Both the position numbers and the translations under genes were made by a program. DNA of 64,000 nt from the NCBI GenBank assembly GCA_948474755.1, contig CAOLHI010000422.1:588259-652258 (forward strand). The letters run 5' to 3'. Of the stretch, positions 43,913 through 56,162 are shown in pieces. The stretch is from Ctenosaura bakeri (Eukaryota > Chordata > Lepidosauria > Squamata > Iguanidae). Position 1 is the first letter of the stretch, and each line of letters begins with the position of its first letter. The notes beneath the pieces are model-generated. The model was given only the letters and a program-made list of their open reading frames with translations. It searched no databases and had not been told where the DNA came from.

Positions 43913-45383
43913 CCATATACACCCACAGAAACCTTTCTCTGTTCTTCCTATGTTGTTTCTGCCTCTGGTACCAAATATTCTATTAAAGAAGTAATGTCTG
44001 GGAACAGTTCACCCATGCTGCTATCACAGCAGAATGGACCTCCTTCTCCCCATGTACTTGTTAAAGTTGGGAGCAGGGGAGTTAGAATCATGGCAATGTC
44101 ACAATCATGATCACTGCTGATTCATGATTGTGAACTAAATAAGTAGCTGATGTAGAATACTGACCAATATTGTTACAGGGTGTAATAAGAATGAAAGTGG
44201 GGCAACATTAGCCTATTGGGCTCTAATTGGCAGCAACAATCCAGATTTTCTTTCCTAGCCCTTTCTGGAAATCTCTGGTAATTGATGCTAGAGTCTTATC
44301 CAAGTACAAACCAGTCTTACTTTTGAGGTCAGGTACGATTGGGTGTGTTAAGTATGGTGCAGTGGTAATTTAATGTAGCGTGGTGAAGTTTGAAAAGGAA
44401 ACAGCATAATTGCTTAAGCATCACCAGAGCTCATATTTTCAACTTCAAACCTAGAAGTGAAGCATCAACTAGTGCTTTCACATATAATTTAATACACAAA
44501 CAGCGTCAGGTTTTCATAGCATGCAGACTTGGAACATAGCTGTTACAATTATCTACTTTAGGTAATTATTGTTCTGTATGAAGGGTCCACTTGGGCAGAA
44601 GGAAAGCAAAGTTGCAAAGTCTGCACACATGTATAGATACATGCACTCCACTTTGATTTAAGCATCTGCCCAAGTTTTGGTAACTGGACAACCACTGATG
44701 GAGAGTTCACAGTATGAATGGGTTTTGCATATTGCTTTCTTCTTTGGTTTTCATTTGGAAGTCTGCATGAATCAGTCCTTTTGCTTTCAGAAACTGGCAA
44801 GTTTTCATTAGCCTGTTGGAAAACTGGGAGCTGAAAGGAAAGAAAGCTGAAGCCTGTTTTCAGCATATAGGGCACAGAAGAAAAGAGGCTATTTGTTTTT
44901 TCAGGTATAGTCTTGTGAACTGCTAAGCCTATGTTCAAGTAAGAGCAGCCAAAATCAGGAATTAGATGTGATGAACTGAATAGTCTTTCTTCCTTGTTTC
45001 CCTCCATCTATCCTGTCTCCATCTCTTCTCATTTCCCCCTTTTCACTCATGTGACTCACTGGCCTGTGTAGCATGTCTTAGTGGAATGCCATGTGATATG
45101 ATGTCATGTCTGGGAGAAGAGTTAAGTAGCTTCACACTAGCTTAGAATTGGCTACTAGTTTAACTACAGCTGTTTGTATAGCCATATATAAAGTTACATT
45201 AGAAAAATGCACAGTTGTAATATTTTTCCCATGAACCAGCTTACCTGAAGTATTAAACCTCTCAAAAGACAGTCACATTCTGGCTAGTCCTAATTAGATT
45301 TCTGCATAGCAAGATTTTATAAAATATCATTGATGTATGCCTTTGTCCAAATTTCCAATCTTGAATTGTTTGTGCCGTTTTAG

Positions 45384-45486
45384 GCCCAACAAAGAGAATA
45401 CTGGCAAAGTGGCTGAGTCTGGAGCATCTGTAATCAAGCACGGCCTCAATGCAGAGAAAACCTTCATGCAGGTTCATTATCTGAAG
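45384..45486 (+). CDS. AOPEP: AOPEP exon with the catalytic-Tyr motif
   Basis: The acceptor CCGTTTTAG ends at 45383, the donor GTCAGG starts at 45487. The first base completes the Arg split from the 33140 exon; it ends in phase 0. It encodes PNKENTGKVAESGASVIKHG then LNAEKTFMQVHYLK. The Tyr at 45478-45480 in HYLKG aligns with the proton-donating Tyr of M1 enzymes (PYEKG in leukotriene A4 hydrolase), so the exon supplies a second part of the active site. GASVIKHGLN is typical of AOPEP. The intron that follows is only 540 bp. Confidence 0.94.
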
Positions 45487-46026
45487 GTCAGGAATGCTGG
45501 AGTTTGTTCTTGATAGTCCAAAGTAATGTTTTTCTCTAGAGGTGTACAGTCCTGGTATTAACCTTATAGCCCTAAATCATTTGGGAACAGATAATATGAA
45601 GATAATGGGACAATTTACACCCATCTGAACCTGCTAAGAGCTCTCAGTTTAACACCTAGAGCCTATATGTTGTTAGACTAGTGAATGTCAGAGACAGATT
45701 GTTTCTGTGGAGGCCCAACATCTCTTGAGTACTCACCCTGGGGAATTACATGTATCCCATCTTTTTATTTCAGGTGGCATTATTGTAATATTATTGATGC
45801 CATAAATGTAATGATTGTTTTCTGTGTTGCTGCTAATTTAATATTGTTCTCTTCTTGTTTTGTTGTTTCAATATCTAGATTGTTAGTATAGGGCTATTTA
45901 TCACTGATCATGTTCTAAGCTGTCTTGTACAGGTAGAAGCCCCAAAAGATATACCAAAAATATATAAAGTAAATTAGTACATAAATAATAAAATAATCTC
46001 TTGTTTGTCTTGGATGCTTCTTCCAG
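45487..46026 (+). other. AOPEP: AOPEP intron (540 bp)
   Basis: The shortest complete intron in the window, from donor GTCAGG to acceptor CTTCTTCCAG. I see no element inside apart from AT-rich sequence. Confidence 0.85.
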
Positions 46027-46134
46027 GGCTATTTCGTTCTGTGGTCTTTGGTTGGGAAAGTTGGAGAAGCTGAGTATTTTGCCTTTTTAAGAAAGTTTGT
46101 ATGGAGTTTTCATGGACAACTGATACTCTCTCAG
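46027..46134 (+). CDS. AOPEP: AOPEP exon after the catalytic Tyr
   Basis: The acceptor TTCTTCCAG ends at 46026, the donor GTACTT starts at 46135. It is 108 bases, phase 0 in and out: exactly 36 codons. It encodes GYFVLWSLVGKVGEAEYFAF then LRKFVWSFHGQLILSQ. The Gly-Tyr/Phe start directly continues HYLK from the previous exon. In M1 enzymes this is the helical stretch that follows the catalytic Tyr and leads into the C-terminal domain. FLRKFV and FHGQLILSQ are well kept. No lesion. Confidence 0.94.
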
Positions 46135-46229
46135 GTACTTATTCCTGTTTCTTAATTTGTTACAGAAGAACCATATTCCTTGGATGGGTTAATGCAGAGA
46201 TCTTTAAGGATTTAAATATGTATGACTTG

Positions 46230-46865
46230 AGAGTATATATTCTGATTGTTAACTACCATCAAGCTGACTCTGTCTGTGACTTGTGGTGCCTCTATGAATG
46301 AAAAACCTCAGAGTCATTCAATGTCCTTTCTCAAATCTTGCAAGCTCAGGGCTGTGGCTTCTTTGACTGAGGACCTTTTCACACAACACAGTTATAGCAC
46401 AGTGTTTCTGCTTTAATTGCCATGCCTGAATCCTATGGAATCCTGGAGTTTGTAGATTGGTGAGGTCCTACAGTTCTTAGGCTGAGGATTCTAAATGCCC
46501 CTCTCTAAATTGTAATGTGCACTATGATAGGACCCTGAGTCTATCCACCTGTAATATTGTCTTCCTCGTTTCCTCCTGCTTTCCACCTTACCAAGCATCA
46601 TTGTCTTTTCTAATGAGTTATGTCTTCTCATTATATGTCCAAAGTACGACAGTCTCAGCTTAGTCATCTTGACTTCTAGGAAGAGTTCAGGTTTGATTTG
46701 CTCTTGGAGTCATTTATTTGTCTTTTTGTCAGTCCAAATGAAGTGACTCTCTTCCTGTCAGCTTTCTTCACTGTCAGGCTTTCACAACCATACATAGAAA
46801 CCAGAAATATGATGGCATGGACAGTGTATGCTAGCTTCAACCAAAATGATCCAGGAGTTGAAACA
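46230..46865 (-). mobile_element. BovB/RTE LINE fragment (C-terminal RT region and 3' end)
   Basis: On the minus strand the translation, with frame breaks, reads LRLSYFGHIMRRHNSLEK, then MMLGKVESRRKRGR, the well-known C-terminal segment of BovB-type RT ORFs. The segment nearer 46240 resembles the BovB 3' end and its CTTATGGCGACC-type tail motif in degraded form. It is interrupted by the MITE at 46371-46535. BovB is the LINE that mobilises Sauria SINEs, so partner and clients both occur in this window. Confidence 0.8.
46371..46535. mobile_element. Harbinger-like MITE nested in the BovB fragment
   Basis: 165 bp from GGACCTTTTCACACAAC to GATAGGACCC, flanked by TGA on both sides (46368-46370 and 46536-46538). 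Removing it and one TGA joins GGCTTCTTTGACTGAGTC into a continuous BovB sequence, so the boundaries are well supported. The inside (TCCTATGGAATCCTGGAGTT; AGGCTGAGGATTCTAAATG) resembles the hairpin MITE at 9918 with decayed arms. Confidence 0.82.
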
Positions 46866-48595
46866 CTGTTTCTGTGAGGATAGTCTCTAGAATGTTTGAA
46901 GCTGCCTAGTTTAGTAAAATAATGGGGGACATCTTAGAGATTTATCCAATTATTCAGGTTGGGAGAAAGTAGATATAGATGTTATTTTTCCATCTTTCTC
47001 TTGAGGTGTTGAAACTGAGGACTACTTAGTTATATTATGAGGTAGTTGATTCCTAATGGAGATACAGTGCTGACTGTGATGATGTCTGCTGTCTTAGATC
47101 ACTAAAAAAAAACACACCAGAGTACAGTTCCTATCAGTGTTTGTTAGCGATGAAAAGTAAAAGCTGTAATAAAGTATTGCAGTGCATTCCATTCAGAGTT
47201 CCAGCCAAGCATGCCTTTCTCTAGGATACTATAAACTGTATGCACACGCACAGGCCAATTTAACCCCCATTTTTTATTTTCCTTTTCTAACTAATGCTCA
47301 GTATTCCTTGGCTCTTAGAACTCACTCAATGTGTTCAACAGGCTCCGTGCTCTCTTCCTTTCCCAATTTTGGTTTTAATATTTTCTACTTCCACAAACAT
47401 GGATGTTTTGCATTAATTATGCTAATACTTCTCTCTCATTTCTCAGTGGGTCTTTTGGAGCTCAAACAGCTGAACTGAGTGTTAGGGGGAATGATAACTA
47501 ATTTGATGTTCCAGGTTCATAGCCATTATTCATATAAGCATTTGATATGGGAAATGGAAGCAAAGTGAATGGGAATCCTTCCAAACTGAGGTCTCCTCAT
47601 ACCATCAAATGAAAGACAAATGCATGGTGCTGCTGTTCTTAACAGATTCCTTGTGGGCGGGACACATAACTATGAGTTGAATGTGGAGGCCGCAGTTTGA
47701 TTGCATAAGGAAACAGATTACGTCACTAACAGTAGTGAATGGCAGGAAAAGGGAGGAGGATACAGAGTTTGGTGTATTCCAGACCAGTACTTGCCCAAGC
47801 AGGACAGGAAGTAACTGGGACTGGTAGCCCCTCCCCAACAAGGCTTGCTGAGATATGCAGAACTGTGGGTCAAACACTGATTACCAAAGCTTATAGTAGT
47901 AGCAGTGTTCAGATTTTCTTGTGGCCTGGTCATAAGTATATTTACTTAAAAGTATATTTTACTGATTTCATTGTGACTTACTCCCTACTAAGTATGGTTT
48001 GGATTGAAATATGGTCTTCTGCAGAAAAGAACGTTATGGTGCCTAGTTATGCAGGCAAAGCAGCAAAATGCATTCTTTCAGTTACATAAAAACTGCTGGA
48101 TAGGATAGGAGGTTTTGATTTGTTTCAGTTAGATCTGCTAGCCTGATATTAAATCAATTTGGCTAGCAAATTATATAAATATTGCAAAATACTGGAAGGT
48201 CTCAGCTCACAAGGTTATTAGTCATTGTAGAAAGATCATGTTACAATGAAGTTGCTAATCCACTAGTCATTTTCTCTTGTTGCCCCAGCCGCCTGCTGTG
48301 AAATGTGGGTTTATAAACTATCCAGCTGTTCTCTGACCAGATGAAACTTTTCATTCTTCTTTCCATCCCAAATGTTTGTAAATCAGATACAGAAACTGGA
48401 CATCTTTTTTTAAAGGTCTTAGGATGTCAAGGGAGGGATCCCACTTAATTTTATGCAAGTTTTCTCACAATTTAAACGTTTTGTTTAATAGGAAGGAAGT
48501 ATTGCTGCCTATGATCCCGCCGTCTCAGGATTCTGTTTGGCGTCACTTATGATTGGCGTTAAAGCTAGATAAAGGGGAGACTAGAAAGGCACCAC

Positions 48596-48833
48596 AGAGT
48601 TGGCATGGCATAGTTGTTTGCAATGTTGGACTTGGCTCTGGAGACCACGTTTTGAATCTCTATTCAGCCATGGAAACTCCCTGGGTGACCTTGGGCAAGT
48701 CATACTCTCTCAGCTTCAGAGGGGGGCAATGGCAAATCTCCTCTGAAGCATGTCCTCTGCCAAGAAACACCCATGATGATTTTGCTTTAGGGCTACTATA
48801 AATCAAAACAACTTGAAAGCATGCAACAACAAG
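48596..48833 (+). mobile_element. Sauria-type SINE
   Basis: Head GAGTTGGCATGGCATAGTTG, B-box region CGTTTTGAATCTCTATTCAG, CTCCCTGGGTGACCTTGGGC, and a tail AAAACAACTTGAAAGCATGC ending with CAACAACAAG. Plus strand, moderately diverged. Confidence 0.86.
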
Positions 48834-51209
48834 AAAGGTACCAACCCTTTCTCCTGCCTCCCTTCCTGGACGAACATCCACCCACTAAACTGTTTTGCAG
48901 AATAGGTTGCATTCATAAGCTTTTAATTGCTGGCATTCTCAGACAGTAAAACAGAAGCAAAATTTGTTTCATGATTATGTAGTTTGTGTATCTGAGTCTG
49001 AGAGTGCCTGCATTTCTTACTGTGATGCTTTATTACAGGAAGAGAAGTAGTGAGTTCAAGATCAGCAAAGCATAAGGACATATGAGGATGGGCTATCTAT
49101 CAGGGAGGTATGGCACTGCAGACAGGGTTATATTGAATTGTACCGTTACAGTGAATTCTGTACTCTTAGCTTTGTCACAGCTTGAATCAGCACTAAAGCC
49201 TGGAGAAATTTTTTATGCTGACCTTCATGTTTAGGAATCTATTATCTGAGGAAAATATATAGACAATCCACATCTTTTTTCCTACACATTTCTGTGAAGA
49301 ATTGTTTGGTTTTCCCAAGTGCCACTATGGAAAACTATCTTTGGTGTGCTGTTAGGAAAATTCTAGCCAATTACCAACTTCCTCTAAAAAAGATTCTGAA
49401 AAGTGATTGGATATTATGATTTGACTTGCATAACCTTATGTAGAATATGCATCTGGACATACACACACATTTTGTGCTGCAGGCACAGATTTTTATGTCT
49501 TTCCTAGCATAAATATGAACAAGAATCTTTAAATGAACATGAGATGCAGAGTAAATAGAAGTATTAAAAGGTTTAAATGTTTGGTATTCATCTACACTGT
49601 ATAATATAATGCAATGGATTCCCAGGATTTAAAAGTATGAAGAAGAGAGTATAACCTCTAAAGTATAAATAATTGCTTGCATTCTGAATACCAGCCTTGT
49701 TTCTAGTGGCATTTTTAGTATTTTTCCTCGATCTGAGCCACAGGTGCAAGGAAATGACTTCACATGTGAAACATTAATCAGTTTGTTTTTCCCCCTTCAA
49801 TTTGACTGCATGGTCGGTATGTTTTTAATAGTAGTTTTTGTTTATTTTAGTTGAGTAGCAAGAAAGTCTGGAATTTTAGGACAGGATTTTTTAAAAGTCC
49901 ATTCTGGTTTCTGTGAGAGAAGCCATTGAATAACACCTTTCGATGAAATTTGTGTAATGAATGGAGTGTTGGTAACTATAAATAAATAAAAATGAGTATG
50001 AGTTGCTGACGCCACTAGTGCATTTAAAGGCTGATGTTTAGTTTGATGATGAAAAAATGAATATCTTGGGGATCAAATACTTTGCAGATTTTAATTTTCT
50101 GCTGAAGCGAGTAAATAGCTACAATAGTGAGTCACTTGTTGAAATGGTAACTTTTGATATCATGTAATTAGTTCAGTGTTCCTAATAAAGATGACAAAAT
50201 ATTTTGAAATGTTTAGGTTTATTATGCTTGAATAGTTTCATTTTCACTTATCTGTATTCTCATGTAAAGTATTTGCTAATAGCTCAGTTTTCATTATTGT
50301 GGTATAGTAGATGTCTAACACTGGAAAGAAGACAATATGTCTCTATTTGTTCAAGGCAAATATAGTAAGTTTTGGTCCAGTTCACTGAAAACCAGAGCAC
50401 CTGTGGAGCTGATTGAAGTTTTCTCAGAGACTCAAAAATTTACCAGGCAGAAGAGTTTGCTCCATTAGATCATTGCTTTTTCATTCCATTTTGACAACCT
50501 CTGGGATTAATATTGCATGCTTGGTTTGGATTGGTTTTGACTGTATTCCAATATTGAGCTTCTCCATGAGTCTGCCATCAGGAAAGTTTATTGTAGCCAT
50601 TGGTCTGGGTTATTAGAAAATGCAAAGGGAAGAGTACTCTAATGTGCTTGATCCCGGCGAAACAGGGGGAAAAGAGGATACATACAACATCTAGATCTGC
50701 ATTACAGAGATAAATGTTGGCATTATGAAATGCATCTAACAATCAGTACTGCCTGACTCTTCTTCTTATAAATTCAGTAATAAAATAAATATGATTTATG
50801 TTTCAGCAGTAAGCCAACTCCAGTTGTTCATTTGCAGAGCACAAAGCACAATGGTTTACTATTTGAGATCTTTCTCATCCCCAGATTTTAAGAAATTGGA
50901 ATTTGAGAAACTTCTTTTCTCTAAATTTAAGAAATTGGAGTTCTGGGAATTTGGGGGGCTTCAAAAAATGTTAGACACCACACACAGCCTACAAAGTGAG
51001 AGAGGAGAAGGCTTGGTTCTTAATGGTTAGATTCACCAGAATCAGGGAGCAACTTTACTCTTTACACCGTAATGTACCCTTTTGGCTTATCCTGCTGAAG
51101 AAAAACAGACATTTGTTCTTTTGAAAAAAGTGACACACCACATTTGGGGACAGTGTTGCACAGGAAATGAAAACACTCTGCACCCTTTCCCAGTCCTCAC
51201 AATTTAATA

Positions 51210-51846
51210 GAATCATAGAATCATAGACCTGGAAGAGACCACCAGGGTCATCAGATCCAATCCCCTTCCATGCAGGAGCATTCCTGATAGATGGCTGTCC
51301 AGCCTCTGTTTAAAAACCTCCAAATAAGGAGACTCCACCACACTTCAAAGCAGTGTATTCCACTTTTGAACTGCTCTTATCGTCAGGAAGTTCTTCCTAA
51401 TGTTTAGATGGAATCTCTTTTCCTGAAATTTGAAGCCATGTCCTAGTCCCTGGAGCAGCAGAAAACAGGCTTTCTCCGTTCTCCATATGACATCCCTTCA
51501 AATATTAAAGCATGGCTATCATGTCACCTCTTAACCTTCTCTTCTCCAGGCTAAACATAACCCAGCTCTCTAAGCCACTTCTCATAGGGCATGGTTTCCA
51601 GACCTTTTACCATTTTGGTCATCCCCTTCTGGACAAGTTTCATCTTGTCAATATCCTTCCTGAACTGTGGTGCCCAGAACTGGACACAGTATTCCAGATG
51701 TGGTCTGATCAAAGCAGAATACAATGCCACTACCACCTCCCTTGACCTAGATACTCTACTCCTATTGATGCAGTCCAGAATCATATTCCTTGGCAAGCAT
51801 TTGGCTAACACAGTAAACAGGCAAAACAATGCAGTGGCACACATTT
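51210..51846 (-). mobile_element. CR1 LINE fragment, second copy
   Basis: The 3' end at 51210 has the CR1 octamer signature (AATCATAGAATCATAG on plus). The minus-strand frame 51844-51551 reads [20 protein letters not shown], then RKDIDKMKLVQKGMTKMV, the same CR1 C-terminal region as in the 2624-3694 copy. More stops and small indels show that it is older than the copy at 2541. Confidence 0.88.
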
Positions 51847-52994
51847 TGCTATTGTAATATTAAAAATAATAATAACAATACAGTAAAATAATTATACGGT
51901 TGAGTACACAGTGGAAAAAGTAGCTTCCTTTTCTAATGGAATGGGAATTAGATTTGTCAGAGTATTCACCTTCATTCTAGCTAGTGCAATTTGAGTAATC
52001 CACTCAAAAATAAAAATGTGGCACTACACAGAGAAGGCCAGCTTTGGTATTGTTCTTCTATCTCTGCCCACTTATAGGATACTCCTTTCCACCCTATCTT
52101 TTCCCAGATGATCCATCAAAGATGTCAGTATTTTATAGCCACTAAGCATGCTTCATCTTCCTTGGACTTTGTGGGGGTTTTCCCTGCTTACTTAGGCTCT
52201 TTTATGTGATTTTGGTGGGAGAGAGAACTTCTGCAAACTTTGAGTCTCACTGTATCACACCTATTGCCATCTCTCCCTTGTGCAAAGCTGGTATTGTATT
52301 TGAAATGTGGATAGATACTCACTTCTAAATGTTGAGAATAGAGGGCATGATTTATGAGGAATAAGTGCAAACATAGATTTGTTAATTATGTCTTTATCTT
52401 TTGTTGCTTTACCTAGTATTTCCAACCCTTTAGTTGCAACTGTTAGTATTTGGAAAGAATAATTTTACTTCTGTAATTTGGGGATGCCAAGATAATCATA
52501 CTCCAACTGCCCTAATTTGGCAGGCATAGTCATCCCACTTTTTTAGCTGCTTTTAAAATGTCCCAGTTTCTCTCTCCTCCTCCTTTCCCCTTTCTCCTCA
52601 GCTTCTTTTGGTTGCTGCAAACAGAGTTCAAAGCACTAAAGTAGTCTGTACTCCGTTAACTCAGCAGGAGAGAGAGGAGAGGTGGGGTGGGCATGGAATC
52701 TTGAAGTTCCCAGTAGGCTCAGGGAAAAACAAACTGTTGCACCATCTCCTATCTTGTGTGCTGTTCCGCATAAATAATGTTTGCTGTCTTGATCACATTT
52801 CAGTGTTGCTTGGCCACACATATCCCAGATTTCATCTGTAAGTCTAGGCTTTCCAGTGATGTGCCTACTTTGTAACTTTCTGTGAAAAATTGAATACAAA
52901 ATATACAAAAATATTAGCAAGCATATGGGATTTTTGTTTGTTTGTTTGCAAATTTACTGTATTACATTGTAGTTATTTTTCTTTCCTTTTCCAG
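51847..52994. other. Intronic DNA before the last visible exon
   Basis: AT-rich; frames at 52608 and 52636 have no domain. A TTTG run at about 52933-52948 and a T-rich tract form the region before the acceptor at 52994. Confidence 0.45.
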
Positions 52995-53038
52995 GACTTT
53001 CTTCGCTTGTTACTAGAGGACATCCCACAGCTAAAAGG
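52995..53038 (+). CDS. AOPEP: AOPEP short exon, start of the C-terminal region
   Basis: The acceptor TTTTCCAG ends at 52994. It encodes DFLRLLLEDIPQLK plus two bases (GG) of the next codon, then the strong donor GTAGGT at 53039. It is 44 bases, phase 0 in, 2 out. DFL..LLE.IP directly follows LILSQ of the previous exon, as in other AOPEP proteins. The exon is so short that only the fit to the previous exon, phase and splice sites identify it. The next exon (the DWLE-type segment) was not found before 64000. Confidence 0.88.
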
Positions 53039-53439
53039 GTAGGTGGAGATCAATCTAATAAAGTTGAAAAACAGAATGTTCAGGAAATCAAGAACCTCTG
53101 AGATTATAATCTACTGATTAAGATTAAAATACAGATGGAAACTTATATAAAAAAACTTTTTATCAGCTTATACAAATAAATACAGAAACATCATGGACAA
53201 TAAGAAAATATAAAATGTTTGTGATAGCTTCTTTGAGATAACATTAACAAGACTATTTCCATCTGTGGGCTTTCTGAAGAGGTCATAGTGCACCCAGATA
53301 TAATAAAACATTGGTGCTGCAATCTTGTACACTTTTATCTGGTTAAGCATCATTTAGTGGAATTTAAGAGTGTAAACATGGTGCACGGTTATAATGCATT
53401 GTATTCTCTGCTAGAGAATTTCAGTGATGAAATTCAGGA

Positions 53440-54060
53440 GAGAGGATTAGCGTTCTTTGCTCACCAGGCCAAAAGTCCTAGGATTCTGTAGAATGGAGCC
53501 ATGTCGATTATAAGATGGTATCAGACTTAAAGTACCTGCCCAAACTACAAATCCCAAGATTATATAGTATGAAGGGTGAAGTGGTATAATGGTATAGCCT
53601 AGAAACACTGTTACTTAACACAAATAATACACACACACACACACACATATATAGAGTGAAAGAGTGTGGAAGATTTGGGGTTAAGCATCAGTTAGGTTTA
53701 TAAATAAACTAGCGTATATATCTGGCATTGCCCGGGGCTTTATTTTCTCCTAGGTAATACTTGTTAGAAAGATTTGAGATCCTGTGTCTCTAATTGCCCA
53801 AATTGTCTTGTCCAGTGACTGTAACTTTTCTCCATATTCCCCAATCCAATCTGTATTCAGAGTTATTAACATGCACAGGTTGGGTTCCTGAAGGAACACA
53901 CTGCTCTCCTCCTTGCTGCTAGGCCTCATCTCCATAACAACCGGCCTATTCAAGGCAGTCACAGTTGACTGAGGCTCAAGAGCTCTCTGGCCCTAAAGGC
54001 CCCTCCCTAAACTGCAAACCTCAGGATTCTATAGAATCTTCTTAGGCAGCCAATCATATG
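53440..54060. repeat. Two relics of the hairpin MITE family
   Basis: AAGTCCTAGGATTCTGTAGA at about 53472 with CAAACTACAAATCCCAAGAT at about 53541 form one decayed inverted pair. CCCCTCCCTAAACTGCAAAC with TCAGGATTCTATAGAATC at about 54001-54040 match the middle of the MITE at 9918. A CA run lies between them at 53629-53648. Boundaries are unclear. Confidence 0.45.
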
Positions 54061-54142
54061 AGGTCTTCACCTGACATAGACAAACAAAATTTGACTTTTA
54101 TATATTAGATATATAGTTTATTATTAAACCAATACAGAGACA

Positions 54143-54373
54143 GCGAGCCAGGATAATGTAGCAGTTTGAGTGTTGGCCTACGATGCTGGAGATGAGGGTT
54201 TGAATACTCAGACAGGGAAAACCACTGGGTGTCCTTGGACAAGTTACGTTCTCTCACTTTCAGTGGAAGATAAAGACAAACTCCCTTTGAACAAAACTTG
54301 GCAAAAAACCCTGTGATAGGTTCACCTTAGGGTTGCTATGGGTTGGAAATGACTTAAGGGCACACAACAGTAA
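54143..54373 (+). mobile_element. Sauria-type SINE
   Basis: GCGAGCCAGGATAATGTAGC head, GAGGGTTTGAATACTCAGAC B-box region, ACCACTGGGTGTCCTTGGAC, CTGTGATAGGTTCACCTTAG and a tail AATGACTTAAGGGCACACAA. Plus strand. Confidence 0.86.
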
Positions 54374-55218
54374 CTACACGCACTCACACATACATATATT
54401 TTCTACTACTAGGATGCTTGACTGTGCATTATAGAACCCTCCAGTTATTAGCTTTCATTTTAAAAATAACATTTTAAATAGTTGCTTAAATAATATGGAT
54501 ACCTAGTCTCTAGTTTGGGGGTAGGGGAGAATTCAAGACTTCTACCTGGTGAATTCTGTTTTAATTAGAGTAATATACATAGGATCTTTGAAAAAACTTC
54601 AGTCTTTCCAGTTCCTGGCTTCATCAATTCATATCTATATGAGGAGGATAGATTGGGGTATAAGAATGTACCAGCAAGAATATTTTAATTTTCAGTAAGA
54701 ATATTGGGAACTTTGTTTGTTGTAGGTTTGCCGTTCAGAAAATGTGGACAAGATTTTAGTTTTATGATAATCTCCTTTCAGCCAGGTATACAGTATCCTG
54801 CCAGATTTATGAATGGTGAAAAGATAAAATGGATTGCCAAGAATAACAATATCATGTTTATATAAAACATGGCCTTCATCCATTCCTGTGCTTGCGGCAA
54901 CGATATTTTTCCATCAATGAATAAATGAATTTCATTTGTTAGCATAGCAATGTGGGAGAAGAATTATGTTTGTTCTTCTAAAATGCAGTGTGTTAATAAT
55001 GATCAAAGACTGAAATTATTTCAGTTTAATAGCACATTTAAACATATTGGCCAGGACCCAAAGAACCATACAATGAATTCTGTGATCCAAAGGGGGCTTT
55101 CCTTCCCCCCTTAACAACACCTCCTTATTCTACTTAGCCTTTAAGCTTCTTTTGAAACCAGAGGAAGTTTCAAATGTAGTTTGGAATACGCCATGGAAAC
55201 TTTTTCAAAGCAAAAAGA

Positions 55219-55258
55219 GATGATGATGATGATGATGATGATCTTAATAATAATAATA
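55219..55258. repeat. GAT and AAT triplet runs
   Basis: About eight GAT units then about five AAT units; explains the poly-Met frame here. Confidence 0.9.
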
Positions 55259-56162
55259 TCAGGTGTGAAACCTTTGCATGAGTTCAAACAATTTTTGGAA
55301 ATCTCAGCAAGCACTTTTATTCAATCTTTTCCAATAGTGAAGCGAGGGAATGTGTTTTCTTGGAAAGTACGAAACATTCCCATTTTTCCCACTTTTTTTT
55401 ACAAAGGCATTTTGGACCATGTTGAAACACCTTCTTAATATCAATGTGAATATTTGCCACACCTTGTCCTAGGCATGCATTCAATATTATTGTGATCCCT
55501 AGCAATGACATCCTATTTGGGTAATGTAAAGGAAATATCAAGCCTTCATGACATTTATACAGTAAATGTTGTTGTATCATGATAGTTCTGTATGAAAGTA
55601 AATAGGTACATTAGTTACTCCTCTCCTCTGTGGTATGTTCCTTTGGCATTAAGTCAGTAATCCAATATTCATTGTGCACATCTAATACCAGAATTGATGG
55701 TAGAGGCCAACATATTAAGTATGACACTGTTCAGTTTTATTGGATGACTGGTAATGCTAGACAACTGCTTGGTTATGTAAAATTGTTTTATGATTACAGA
55801 AGCAAACCACAGTGGACTTCACTCTCACTTGCTGCCTCTTTCTCCCTGCAATACCCAGTGCTTCTGGCCCCTGGTTTGCAGCCCATAGCAATAAACCCTA
55901 TGGTTCAGATTCTAAGGTCTGAAGCCTTCTGCCCTTATTTTCTTTTCACTCATTTCCTGTCTCTAAATCTGCACCCTTCTTTTTATCTTTCTTGACCTTA
56001 TAGAAGAGTTAGAATAGGAAAAGTGGAGGTATAGCTCCCCTACTTCTGACATACTGCTGTAAGTCAGGTGACAGAAGCACTGGGATGTGTAGTTTTCTCA
56101 TGATTGAGAACAGTGTGATTTTTAAAAGGAAAACCAAATAAAAAACCAGCTGCTAAATTTCC

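Larger units (their letters stand above)
33141..45383 (+). other. AOPEP: AOPEP intron (12.2 kb) hosting the chromovirus
   Basis: Bounded by GTATAG and the acceptor CGTTTTAG. It contains the inverted duplication (33681/34208), a SINE, an AT microsatellite, the Ty3/gypsy element (36842-43086) and a 5S SINE (43717). Apart from these I see no gene between 34350 and 36020 or between 43913 and 45383. Confidence 0.75.
46135..52994 (+). other. AOPEP: AOPEP intron (6.9 kb)
   Basis: From donor GTACTT to acceptor CCTTTTCCAG. It holds the BovB fragment with its nested MITE (46240), a SINE (48596) and a CR1 fragment (51210). Otherwise AT-rich; 46865-48595 and 48834-51209 show no gene or RNA I can recognise. 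Confidence 0.75.
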
